64,000 bases of DNA, taken from NCBI GenBank assembly GCA_036873135.1, contig JAPTYO010000009.1:21411756-21475755 (forward strand). The letters are read 5' to 3'. This DNA is from Clarkia xantiana subsp. parviflora (lineage: Eukaryota; Streptophyta; Magnoliopsida; Myrtales; Onagraceae). Position 1 is the stretch's first letter. Each line of letters begins with the position of its first letter. Shown here piece by piece: positions 39,618-50,333 of this stretch. Below the pieces are notes generated by a model. It searched no databases. It worked only from the letters and a program-made list of their open reading frames with translations, and was not told where the DNA came from. Position numbers and translations under genes: made by a program.

Positions 39618-42305
39618 CTATGTGTGCACACGTTTGTTTCTATGTGCATAATGCAGCAGGTAATTCTGTGTGCAAATATGTGTAACCACCCTGGATTACC
39701 TCCCTAATCATGATATCAATAGATGCACACACAAAATTCAACAGGAAACCCAAAAGTAAATTCACTTGGACTTTTGGTGGTAGGAGATATATTTTAATTT
39801 CAGACGATGGAGTCATTCTCCTTCCATAGACTCTTCAGTGAAGAAATCACAACAGCCATCAATGATAAGTCGCCAAAACTCATTTTCCTTAAACATAACA
39901 CCTTAAAGACAAGTACCCGAGGATCAGATCATGAAAGTTAGCCCTCAGACAGGATAGTGTCATATAAGTCTCCCCACAACCAAATGCCCAAATGCATAGA
40001 AGAAAATACTAACTAGCTTAGTGTACTTGCGGATCAATTTAATGATCTTACGTCGGGCAACGTCAAACTCTACTGTGTGTATATGACAGACTATGACTGC
40101 ATGGAAGAGTGAGACATGCATTACACTCATCAGCTCTATATCAATGAATCTAAAGAAATAACCAACTCAAAATGAATCTTTTTCAGGAGAAACAAACAAA
40201 GACTCGACGAAAAACAAGAGTAGTTCCCTTGTAAGTTACCTCTACAGCAGTACCAATGGTACCGCCAATATAATTAAGAGAAGATGCAATTGCACCCAGT
40301 CCTTTTTGTATAGTTGCACTCTCTGGTTTAAGCTGACTCTCATGCAACTGAGATGGGTTACGTTCCTGAAGATAAAATAATCTGGATTAGGTAATAGATA
40401 GTAAAATAGAGTAGAAGCAGCGATTGCATGGACAGGTTCTCGAAATCAAATTTTGGGAAAAAACATATTACATTAAACATGCTGTACAATTTAAAGATAA
40501 GCATCAAATTAGACAGCTTATTCAACAATATAAAGGTCAGACAAAAGATGATGGACATACCATGTTCTTCCCAGTTTTATCAGAAAATTGTAAATCCGCT
40601 CTTCTAGAAGGTTCAGATGGCTGCGTCACATCATTGTCATCTATAATAGATTTAGCTTTCCTAGCCAAAGCCCCCCAAAATCCCTGCTTTGGTTCAGTTG
40701 AGTTTCTCACTGCTACGTATTCACTGGAACTGACGTTCTGCATATAAATGAATAGTTTAATCATGTATAGACTATAGAGAAAGTGAGAAACATAGAGAAG
40801 AGACGGAGTATGACATGCTTGTGAGGAGAGGTGTATGACATTGACAGATAGTAAATGAAAGAAAATTTCAGTAAAGAAGGCGTGTCTGTGCTTTGTCAAT
40901 TTGACTCAGCTAAGCGTGCAGCATTTAAATTTACGAGCAACGATACCCACATCCATATCATGCTTTAAATACACATTTACTTCACCCAGATAGAGTCAAC
41001 TTTTTTACCATAGAGAATCGGGTTTTTAGGAGATAATATATCCAAGTGCTTAACATTAACTATATAAAAGTTACAGGTCAGAAGACCAATAAAGTGAAAG
41101 AGCTTAGCATGCTGCAAAAAAACAATAGTGGTTAATATGTTTGCTAAACAAATACAAAACTAGAACTATCAAAATGGAAAATAATTCTTTAACTAGAGAG
41201 GAACTATGGGAGCTGGGCCAAGGTATGGAATGCGGTACTTAAATGCCAATATCTAGCTGTTTAACTGCTGCAGAAAAAGACGGCAAAAAGAAACTGCTGC
41301 AGAAAACTAATGAACCCTCAGATCATATCCGTGAGGATACAAACTTCAGGAGAATCCCATATGGCCTCTGTTTTAGAGTACAGGTCTTCTGGATGCTTTA
41401 GCCACTAATGTAAACCAAAAAGAGCATTTTGACTTTCTGCATACTATTCATTGCACACCAATATCAATTTTTCTGTTTTTTATACCAAAATAAGAATGAA
41501 TACATTGAACAACTTTCTTTGGACAGTTCCAGCGATCTTAATATTTTAGACAGTATTTAGCTTGTACGGATTGATAATTAATGACTTTAAGATAATCCCA
41601 AAAGTTATGCATTAATCCATTTACAACCAACAGAATGACTTTCAGACGTCTAATTATCAATGGAAGTAGGACATAATCCTATTTTTGTCTTTAAAGCAAT
41701 AGAGCACTTCATTAATTATGCAGCTAAGCTAGAAAAGAACTAGATAGTCGTCTAGAACCTATTCTAAAGAGTCACATTATCAAACGGAGGTGAACTCTAC
41801 CCAGTCTTTGAAGAAGCGTGTTCTTCACAATCCGGAAGAAACGCTGAAGCATGGGAAGATGGTCAAAGATTGTTACATGTGAGGAATTAATTCAGCTACG
41901 CTCCGTCCAGTTATTAAAAAACGATCCTCTAACACAAGCGAGTGCGTCTACAGTTTCTTAACATATGCACATATTTCCTCCCTTTTCATATTTTCATCAA
42001 CGATCAGACAGATTAAGTTTATCGTTTTTTATGCCTGAACTCTGGTGATTGGTTATAAAAAAGAAACGAAAAGGTGAAAGGAAATGAACCTTGACAGAAG
42101 AAGGCGCAATAGACCTTGGAGAGTAAGCAGAAGAAAGAGAGGATTCCATGTTAGCAGAAGATGCTCTTATAGCTCTGGCGGCCAAAGAAGATGATGATGA
42201 AGATGTTGGCGATTGTTGATCATCTTCACCAACTGATATTGGCGATGGCCTCCTTGAACTATGCTGCTGCTGCTCCTGTTGCTGCTGCCGCCGCCGGTAA
42301 GCCAT
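38216..42305 (-). CDS. Plant coiled-coil protein of unknown function (six exons)
   Basis: Exons read on the minus strand: 42305-42090, 40737-40561, 40365-40240, 39272-39084, 38684-38520, 38440-38216. All introns start GT and end AG, every exon is a multiple of three, and the joined frame is 1098 bases, 365 residues. I chose MAYRRR (ATGGC context) over an in-frame ATG 48 bases upstream. N-terminus: Gln-rich then Ser-rich, low complexity. Exon 2 holds [18 protein letters not shown], a well-structured motif. Exons 4-6 are charged and predicted coiled coil ([40 protein letters not shown]). The end has the acidic [14 protein letters not shown] stretch. No signal peptide or membrane segment. I recognise the type as a conserved plant protein but cannot name a function. 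No lesion seen. Confidence 0.85.
39589..39617. repeat. (TG)n microsatellite in an intron
   Basis: 29 bases of alternating TG in intron 3 of the coiled-coil gene (between the exons ending at 40240 and starting at 39272). Confidence 0.95.
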
Positions 42306-42667
42306 CTTTGGCCGTGATTCCGACACTGTATCCTTATATTGACGATGAATCAACAGATAATCAAATCAAAGAGAAGACGGAGGAGATCGGATCGAATGCT
42401 GAAACCCTCTGTTTGTCACAGTCTCGTCGATTTCCAACAGTGTCAATGAGTTGTCTACATCCACACGGAGCAAAGCAACCAGCGAGCGATACAGTCACGG
42501 CTCATATGTAGATTTTTTTTTAGTGTAAATTTTTAAAATGTACAATAGAAAGAAGTAAAGAGGAAGTAAATGAAATAAGTGTATTGATGTTTGGTGGAAC
42601 CTATATCACTTTCTATAGAGGGTGTAACAACGTACTTCTAGTATATATAGATTTCATTCGACTATTA
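42306..42667 (-). promoter_or_regulatory. 5' UTR and promoter region of the coiled-coil gene
   Basis: Upstream sequence of the coiled-coil gene up to the hAT target site. Includes a GA-rich stretch at 42361-42400 and an AT-rich area at 42510-42650. No specific box can be claimed. Confidence 0.4.
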
Positions 42668-42807
42668 CTCAAATGTAGGGCTGAGCAAAGATGGTCCTGG
42701 TCCTAAGACCAACCAGGACTATCCGTGACCGTTTAAAAATGGTTATCTTTTAAATGGTCTAGGACTGAATCATAACTATTTGGACCATTTAAAATGGTCT
42801 TAGTTTT

Positions 42808-43524
42808 TGATGGGTTCCGATGTAATCGTTAGCCCCGCTAACAGTCAATAGACGGCGAGTAAGTCCAGTGGGCCTCGTGAAAGGCCTGGAAGGCCCAGAA
42901 GCCCAGTACGAAGGGTCCCGACTTTAGCAGTCCCGATATATGAGCTGAATGCTCCTGACAATAAGCCTCTGAGTAGGCCCCGATAATAAAGCCCCGCGGA
43001 GGCTGGACCTGTCTCGTGAGACAAAGGGACCTGGATGGTGACCTAGAATGAAGATAACTCTGGAGTCCTCGACAAGAGTTGGGACTTGTGATCAGAGGAT
43101 AAGACCGAGAAACCCGCCTACTAGATAGAGTAGTGGGAAGACGGTTAAGATACAGATAAACTCCCCCGAGATACGCAGGGCGTGCCCAAGATACGCGGAG
43201 TATGGGCGAGATACGCGGAGCGTGGGGCGAGATATACGGAATCCCGAACGAGATATACGGAATCATGGGTAAAACGGCCAGCCACGGTCACAGGTAACTG
43301 AGTAACTTCCCCTCCTATATAAAGGAGGAAGTTACCTAAGAAAAAACATTCTCTAATACGAACTTAGACTATTGCTTACCACCCCATTGATCACATACTC
43401 ATTTAAGCATCGAAGAGGGATTCTGGGTCACCACCCAGGTCATCCCCTTTTGCAGGATTACGCGGAGCCCAGGAGTTCGAGCTTTCCGTCAAGAACGTAA
43501 CGGAGCTTCATCCGTGATCCAACA
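42808..43524 (+). repeat. 5' LTR of element E
   Basis: 717 bp with a clear promoter: TCCTATATAAAGG at about 43313-43325. Contains short repeats of GAGATA(T/C)(A/G)CGGA near 43150-43265. Confidence 0.96.
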
Positions 43525-43578
43525 TTGGCGCCGTCTGTGGGAACCTAACAAAAAGCCAAAATAGTTTCTACCAGATCA

Positions 43579-45964
43579 ATGGCCGATGGTGGCAAGAAGA
43601 AGCAAGTTCAGGCCGGCAGCTCTCGCCCCGCTGGAACTGTGAATTCCCCGTTGCTGGAACATGTTGCTGAACAAGGTGAGTACCCTGCTGTTTCTCAAAC
43701 AGGGGGGCATGGTGATGATGAGGTCTCAGTCCGAGACACGATGCTGAACAGGCAAGATATCCCGCGAAGGGAGGTAGATGCTCCCCCAAACCCGGTGGGG
43801 CACGGAGAGGAAATCTCGCGAAGGGAAGCAGGCTCTTCTTCAAACTCGGAGTTGGCCAAGGCAGTAGCAGATGCTATGCCTATGTTCTTGGCAGCCATGG
43901 AGGCTCTGTTGGACAAGAGAGAGGCCGCCAGGAGGGCGGAGGAGTTGCCCCCCCGAGAAGAGCTGCCTCCACCCCCTCCGAGGGTGGTTCCAGAAGAACA
44001 GGAGGTTCAAGAGATTCAGCCCAGGAGTAAGGGTAAGGAGCCCGCGCACTCGGAGAAGTTCGTGGTTGATGGTCCCGGACCAGTGCAGCACATGACCATT
44101 CCCCTAAATGGTCCCATCACCCCCCGATCAGGTGGTGAAAATTGTCAGCATCTGCATGGGTGACCAAAAGCAAATGACATCGGAGCTGAGGGATCGATCC
44201 AGTCATCATTTCGTTCCGCGGCTGCTAGATACTGTCGCCCCGCCAGGGCTAGGCATTCCGACCATCAAAGAGTACGATGGTGAAGGAGACCCGGTTCGCC
44301 ATGTTCAGAGACATGTCCAGGCTTGCATGGGAAGGACCTCAAATGATGACCTGGTGTGTTCACTGTTCCCAATCACTCTGGGAGAAAGGGCCTTGACTTG
44401 GTTTTTCAGCCTACCGCCGGGAAGCATTACGTGCTGGGCTGATATGCACGATCGCTTCATTAAGCAATATCAAGGTCGGAGGCGTCTCCTGAAGAGCGTG
44501 AGGTCTTTGACCCAGTTGGTGCAGAGATCCGATGAATCGTTGGCATACTACTACCAACGGTTCACTGCAAGTGCCGCGGAGATCGATGAGGAAATATCGG
44601 AGGGAGAGACCATCCGCACTTTCCTTCGGAACCTAACTGCTCCGTATGGTTCCGACCTGATGCACAGTGTAGTCGCAAAGGCTGTGTGGAGTATGGAGGC
44701 CCTGCAAGCGAGGGTGAAACAGCAAATCGACGTCCAGGAGTCGAAGATTGCCGCCGGAGAGCTTGATCCTCCGAAGTCGGGAAGAGGAAAGACATCGTCC
44801 AAGCTGTCGGATGATCGCAAAGGGAACGACAAATCGGAGGGGAGTAGGAACCGTGGTCGCCCCGAGAGAAGGGAGGATAGGCGTCCTCCGAAGAAGGATA
44901 ACCGCGAGGGTCGTAGTGTTCCCATCAACAGCTCGATGACCTCCGTGCTAGCTGTGATGGATCGGCAGGGTCTCGCCCGATACCCCCCGAGGAAGGAAGG
45001 AGAGTTCTTGGGAGGCCGCTCTGATCGTTATTGTCGGTACCATCGAGCTAATGGTCACGACACAGATAATTGTCGGGAGCTGAAGAAGGAGATAGAGAAG
45101 CTGATTCAGAAAGGGAAACTGAAGGAGTTCGTCGGAAGGGGACGGTGCCGATCCCGTTCCAAAAGTCGGTCACGGTCCCGTTCCAAGTCCCGTGATCGAT
45201 CTCCAAAGAAGAAGAAGGTTGAGCCGGAAGCCTCTGGTTCTGGTGCCCGTAAGGAGAGGCGGGGGACCATTAACGTCATTCACGGAGGAATGGCAGCGGG
45301 AGGTGACACCTCCGCTTCTCGGGAGAATTATGCTTCCCGCATCTCTGCTGCTGTGGTGTTAGGAAAGAGGTCCCGGTCGTGGACTATAAAGGAAGAAATG
45401 GTGATTTCTTTCTCAGCGGAGGACTTGATAGGCGTGGAAAGCCCTCACGATGACGCCTTGGTCGTGACCCTGGATGTAGACGGATTCGAGATGAAGCGGA
45501 TCCTGATAGACGGAGGGAGCTCCTCCGACATTCTTTTCATGGATGCCCTGGAGGCCATGGGAAAGACGAAGAAGGACCTGACGCAGGTGAACTTCCCGAT
45601 GGTGGGATTCTCTGGATCGACTTCCCATCCGTTGGGGATGATTACCTTACCGGTGGAGTTCGGTAGTGGCTGGAAGATGGAACGGCGGAACGTGGATTTT
45701 GTCGTGGTAGAATCCGCAGGAACGTACAATGCAATCATCGGGAGGACCACAATCAACCCTCTCATGGCGGTCGCTTCAACTGTCCACCAAAAGATGAAGT
45801 TCCCGACTGACAATGGGGTCGGAGAGGTCAAGGGTGACCAAGTGGCGTCGCGAAAGTGTTATGTTAACGCCACCCGAAGGAGAAGAAGGGAAGCCATGGC
45901 TGTCCTACAGACCGATGCCGATCCTCGAGAGGATTTGGGCGTCCCGCCCCCATGGAGGACTTGA
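43579..45964 (+). pseudogene. gag-protease of element E, one frameshift
   Basis: Starts MADGGKKKQVQAGSSRPAG. The frame breaks at a run of six C (44120-44125); one extra C explains it, because the frame after it continues the expected DQVVKIVSICMGDQK. Gag capsid core: EYDGEGDPVRHVQRHVQ, LPPGSITCWADMHDRFIKQY, NLTAPYGSDLMHSVV (44270-44680). Arg/Lys-rich linker, then the nucleocapsid motif CRYHRANGHDTDNC, the shortened finger usual in the Tat group, and an RS-type stretch (RSRSKSRSRSRSKSRDRS). Protease active site ILIDGGSSSDILF (about 45500-45540): DGG in place of the usual D[ST]G, as known for this lineage. It ends at 45964, overlapping the RT start at 45952 by 13 bases in another frame. Confidence 0.93.
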
Positions 45965-48900
45965 AGGAGGTTGAGATTGATGGACCTCGAAGGAAGGTGA
46001 AGATCGGGTCTGCTTTGTCGGAGGAAAGAGCCCGAGAGCTGATCGAGCTCCTGAAGGAGTTCAAGGAGCTGTTTGCCTGGTCCCCGAGTGATATGCCAGG
46101 AATCAGCCCCGACGTGATAGTGCACGAACTAAAGATTGATCCCGCGATCAAGCCTATCGCGCAGAGAAGGCGTCCGATGGGCGCGGACAAGAGGGTCGCG
46201 ATCCAGCAGGAGGTGGGCAGACTGCTCGACGCTGGATTCATCAAGGAGCTTCGATTCCAGACTTGGGTCGCTAACCCAGTCCTGGTGAGAAAGAGTAACG
46301 GGAAGTGGCGGATGTGTGTCGACTTCCGCGACTTGAACAAGGCCTGCCCGAAGGACTGCTACCCGCTCCCGAGGATTGATCTTGGTGGATGCCACATTGG
46401 GACACGAGCTGTTGAGCTTCATGGATGCTTATTCCGGGTATAACCAGATCAAGATGGCGAAGGAGGATGCCCCCCATACGGCCTTCTATGCCGATAGTGA
46501 CGTTTATCACTATGAAGTAATGCCCTTCGGACTGATCAATGCTGGAGCAACTTATCAGAGGATGGTGAACAAGTTGTTCGGAGACATGCTTTGAAAGACC
46601 ATGGAGGCGTATGTGGATGACATGCTGGTGAAGTCCCGACAGGCAGGGGACCATGTCCAAAATTTGGCGGCGTTTGAACGGATGAGGTTTCATCAGGTTC
46701 GGTTGAACCCAGACAAGTGTGCTTTCGGGGTGAACTCGGGGAAGTTCCTAGGGTTCATGGTGAGCCAGAGAGGAATCGAGGTGAATCCTGAGAAGCTGCG
46801 AGCAATCGAGGAGATGCAGTCCCCGAAGACTCATCGGGATGTTCAAGTGTTGAATGGCCGATTGGCCGCGATGAATCGATTCCTATCCAAGGCGAGTGAC
46901 AGAGCCATGCCATTTTTTGATGTGCTAAGGGCCCACAAGAAGTTTGAATGGACCGACAAGTGCGAGGAGGCATTCCATGCACTCAAGCAGCACCTCCGTA
47001 CCCTCCCGCCGTTGGCGAAACCGGTTCCAGGCGAGCCGCTTTATCTCTATTTGGCTGTTTCTGAAGTCGCTGTTAGTTCTGTTTTGATTAAGATTGTCAA
47101 GGGCAACCAAGTGCCTGTCTATTATGTAAGCAAGGCATTTGCCAAATCAGAAATGAATTATCCCGCTATTGAGAAGTATCTCTTTGCGTTGATTATTGCC
47201 GCTCGAAAGCTACGCCCTTACTTCCATGCCCACGAGGTTACAGTGTTAACAAATCAGCCCTTGAAACACTTCTTGAACCGACCAGAGGCGTCGGGGAGAT
47301 TGGTGAAATGGGCCATCGAACTTACGGAGTTCCGTATCCACTTTGCTCTGCGAACTGCTATTAAGGGCCAGGCATTGGCAGATTTTATAGCTGAGTCTAC
47401 GGCACCCGATCTGGAAGTAACGGGTCCCGCAGAGGGGGCAACCATGGAGGTCCCGATAGCAGAACAGGTCCCGATAACAGAACAGCCAGAACGGCCAAAT
47501 GAGGAGAACACTTGGGAGATGTACACTGATGGTTCATCAAGTGTAGAAGGATCGGGGGCAGGATTCGTATTGATACCGCCCGGTGGAGGCGAGCCCTTGC
47601 GATATGCCTTGGCCTTGACGTTTAGGGCCACCAACAATGAAGCGGAGTATGAGGCTCTCATCACGGGCCTTAAAATTGCCAAGGGTACGGGAGTCGATCA
47701 TTTGAAAGTGAAGTGTGATGCCAGCTTGATCGTGAATCAAGTCCAGGGGAACTATGAAGCCAAGAGTCCGACAATGAGGAAGTATTTGCACGAGGTGCAG
47801 ACTTTGAAGGAAAGCTTCAAAAGCTTCGACATCGAGGCAATCCCGAGAGAAGAAAATGCGGAGGCAGATGCCTTAAGCAAGTTTGCTTTGGGAGTGGCCC
47901 CCGAGGAGAATCGGAAGGTGCACTTTCTGGAGAGAGTGATTATCTCAACCATCGATCCGTCAGAGGTTTGCGCCATTGAAGCAGGATCGGGGAAAGAAGA
48001 GAAACCCACATGGATGGCCCCGATGGTCACATACCTGACTACGGGGACACTCCCCGATGATGAAGTGGCAGCTGTCAGGTTGCGTCGAATCGCGAACGAC
48101 TACGTGATGGTGGACAACCAGTTATACAAGAGGGGGCATGTGAAGCCTTTTCTGAAATGTGTGGCGGAGCCTGATACAAATCGGATCCTAAGAGAGCTAC
48201 ACGAGGGAGTCGCGGCCTGTCATGAAGGGGCCCGATCCATCGTGAGGAAGGCGTTGAATCTAGGCTACTATTGGCCTTCGATGAACAAGGAAGCGACAGC
48301 GATGGTCCAATCCTGTGATGCATGCCAGAGATACGCTCCGAATATCGTGGCCCCCGCCGCGGACTTGATGTCCATCAGGAGTGCTTGGCCCTTCGCGCAG
48401 TGGGGCATTGACTTGGTGGGACCTCTTCCGCAAGCGAAAGGTCAGTGCAAGTATTTACTCGTGGCCATCGATTATTTCTCGAAGTGGATAGAGGCTAAAG
48501 CGTTGGCCAAGACAACGGGGCAGCAGATCCTCAAGTTCCTTCAAACTCAGATCATATCCCGGTATGGGGTTCCTCGAGTGTTGATCAGTGATAATGGCCC
48601 TCCGTTCCATGGGGCTCAGTTGAAGGAGTACCTGGAGGAATTGAACATTGAGCATCGGACAGCTTCCGTCCACCATGCCCAGACTAATGGCCAAGTCGAA
48701 TCAGCCAACAAGATCGTGATGGATGGCCTGAAGAAGAGAGTCTACGCCTTGCAAGTTCATTGGCTGGATGAACTTGAAAATGTGCTGTGGGCTGTTAGAA
48801 CAACACCCAAGCAGTCGACAGGGGAGACTCCGTTTGGCCTTGTTTACAGCACGGAGGCAGTTGCCCCCGTGGAGATAGCGGTGGCGTCCCATCGCAGGAG

Positions 48901-49243
48901 GTATTATGAACCTCTAACGAACGAGGAACTGAGACGTCTAGACTTAGACTTGCTCGAGGAGAAAAGATGGAAGGCTGACGAAGTTCAGGCCCGGATGCGT
49001 CTGGCAACAGCCCGATATTATAATCGGCGTGTCAAGTCCCGACAATTCTTCGTTGGAGAACTTGTCTGGCGGAGGAACGAGTTCGTTCATCAAGATCGAA
49101 TCAACAAGCTATCGCCAAAATGGGAGGGACCTTACAAGATCGTAGGGATGCCAGCCCCGAATGCGTACAAGCTAGAGGACCTTGATGGCAAGACGTTGAA
49201 GCATTCCTTCAGTGGCGCACACTTGAAGAAGTATCATGGTTGA
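45952..49243 (+). pseudogene. pol of element E: RT, RNase H, second RNase H, integrase
   Basis: RT fingers: ELFAWSPSDMPGI, GKWRMCVDFRDLNKACPKD (46060-46360). At about 46378 the frame shifts by one base. RT palm continues: MDAYSGYNQI and VMPFGLINAGATYQRM. A TGA at 46592-46594 lies just before MEAYVDDMLVKS; CGA to TGA would explain it. From 46601 an 880-codon frame is open: RT connection and RNase H (PLYLYLAVSEVAVSSVLIK), second RNase H (WEMYTDGSSSVEGSGAGFV), integrase zinc finger (HEGVAACHEG..CDACQRYAP), core (GIDLVGPLPQ, ISDNGPPFHG, NGQVESANK) and the C-terminal GPYKIVG domain. These enzymes copy the RNA and insert the DNA. With one shift and one stop in the RT it is inactive. Confidence 0.95.
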
Positions 49244-50333
49244 TATTAAGTCGCCGCGAATGGCGCAAATTGTCTATCGATAAAGATCCGATGTAAGCCA
49301 GCTTTGAGTTGTTAATAAATAAAAGAAGTTGCCTTCGATCCTATTGCTTTTAGATTTATTCTAGCTGATAGTAAGACGTCCTGAAGGGCGCGACAAAAGC
49401 CTCCCGAGGTACGACAAAAGCCTTCCGAGGTACGATAAAAAGCCTCCCGAGGTATGATAAAAAGCCCTACGGGGTATGAGTAAGTCGCCTTTATGGCGCG
49501 ATAAAAAGCCTTTCAAGGTACGGACAAAAGCCCTACGGGGTATGAGTAAGTCGTCTTTATGATGCAACCAAAGCCTAGGTACGAAAAAGCCCTAACGGGT
49601 CCGCGTAAGTCGTCTATATGATGCGGCAAAAAGCCCTAAAGGGTACGAAAAAGCCCTAACGGGTCCGCGTAAGTCGTCTATATGATGCGGCAAAAAGCCC
49701 TAAAGGGTACGAAAAAGCCCTAACGGGTCCGCGTAAGTCGTCTATATGATGCGGCAAAAAGCCCTAAAGGGTACGAAAAAGCCCTAACGGGTCCACGTAA
49801 GTCGTCTATATGATGCGGTCAAAAGCCTTAAAGGGTACGATTAAATCGTCTAGAATGGCGCGATAAAAACCTTAAGGGGTGCGAAAAATCATCTTAAGTG
49901 ATGTATAAGATTGCCTTGAAAAGCATGGATGAGAAACCTTAAGTGGTAAAGTCCCGAGAAAAACGTCACGAAAAGACATACGAAATCACATTGAGTGGTT
50001 TGGGCGAGAAATCTTAAGTGGTGAAGTCCCGATTGGACGAGAAACCTTAAGTGGTAAAATCCCGATTGGACGAGAAACCTTAAGTGGTCAAGTCCCGAAT
50101 AGACGAGAAACCTTAAGTGGTAAAGTCTCGGGTAAAACATCAGAAGGATGTATGAAGTCACCTTAAGTGGTATATCGGAGCGTTCTAAGTAACGAATCTA
50201 AAGTTGCTTAAAATAATGCAATGATTATCGAGACCAAAATAGACAGAAGAAATTTCTTATAAAGGCTCAAGGCCTAAAGGTTTCGGTACAAAGATAAAGG
50301 AGGAAAAATTACAAGGACTAAAGAAATAGAGCA
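49244..50333. repeat. Minisatellites in the 3' region of element E
   Basis: Two arrays. About 49550-49840: a 64-bp unit with GCGGCAAAAAGCCCTAAAGG (copies start at 49623, 49687, 49751 and a worn one near 49815). About 49930-50140: a unit of about 35 bp with GAGAAACCTTAAGTGGT in five or so copies. Earlier, 49375-49560 carries related AAAAGCC.CCGAGGTA words. Non-coding; tandem repeats between the integrase and 3' LTR are usual in Tat elements. Confidence 0.9.

Noticed and set aside
42838..43266. 142-codon minus frame in the LTRs of element E, repeated at 53627
   Set aside because: Present only because the LTR is duplicated. It opposes the LTR promoter, and its Ser/Arg-rich translation has no domain.
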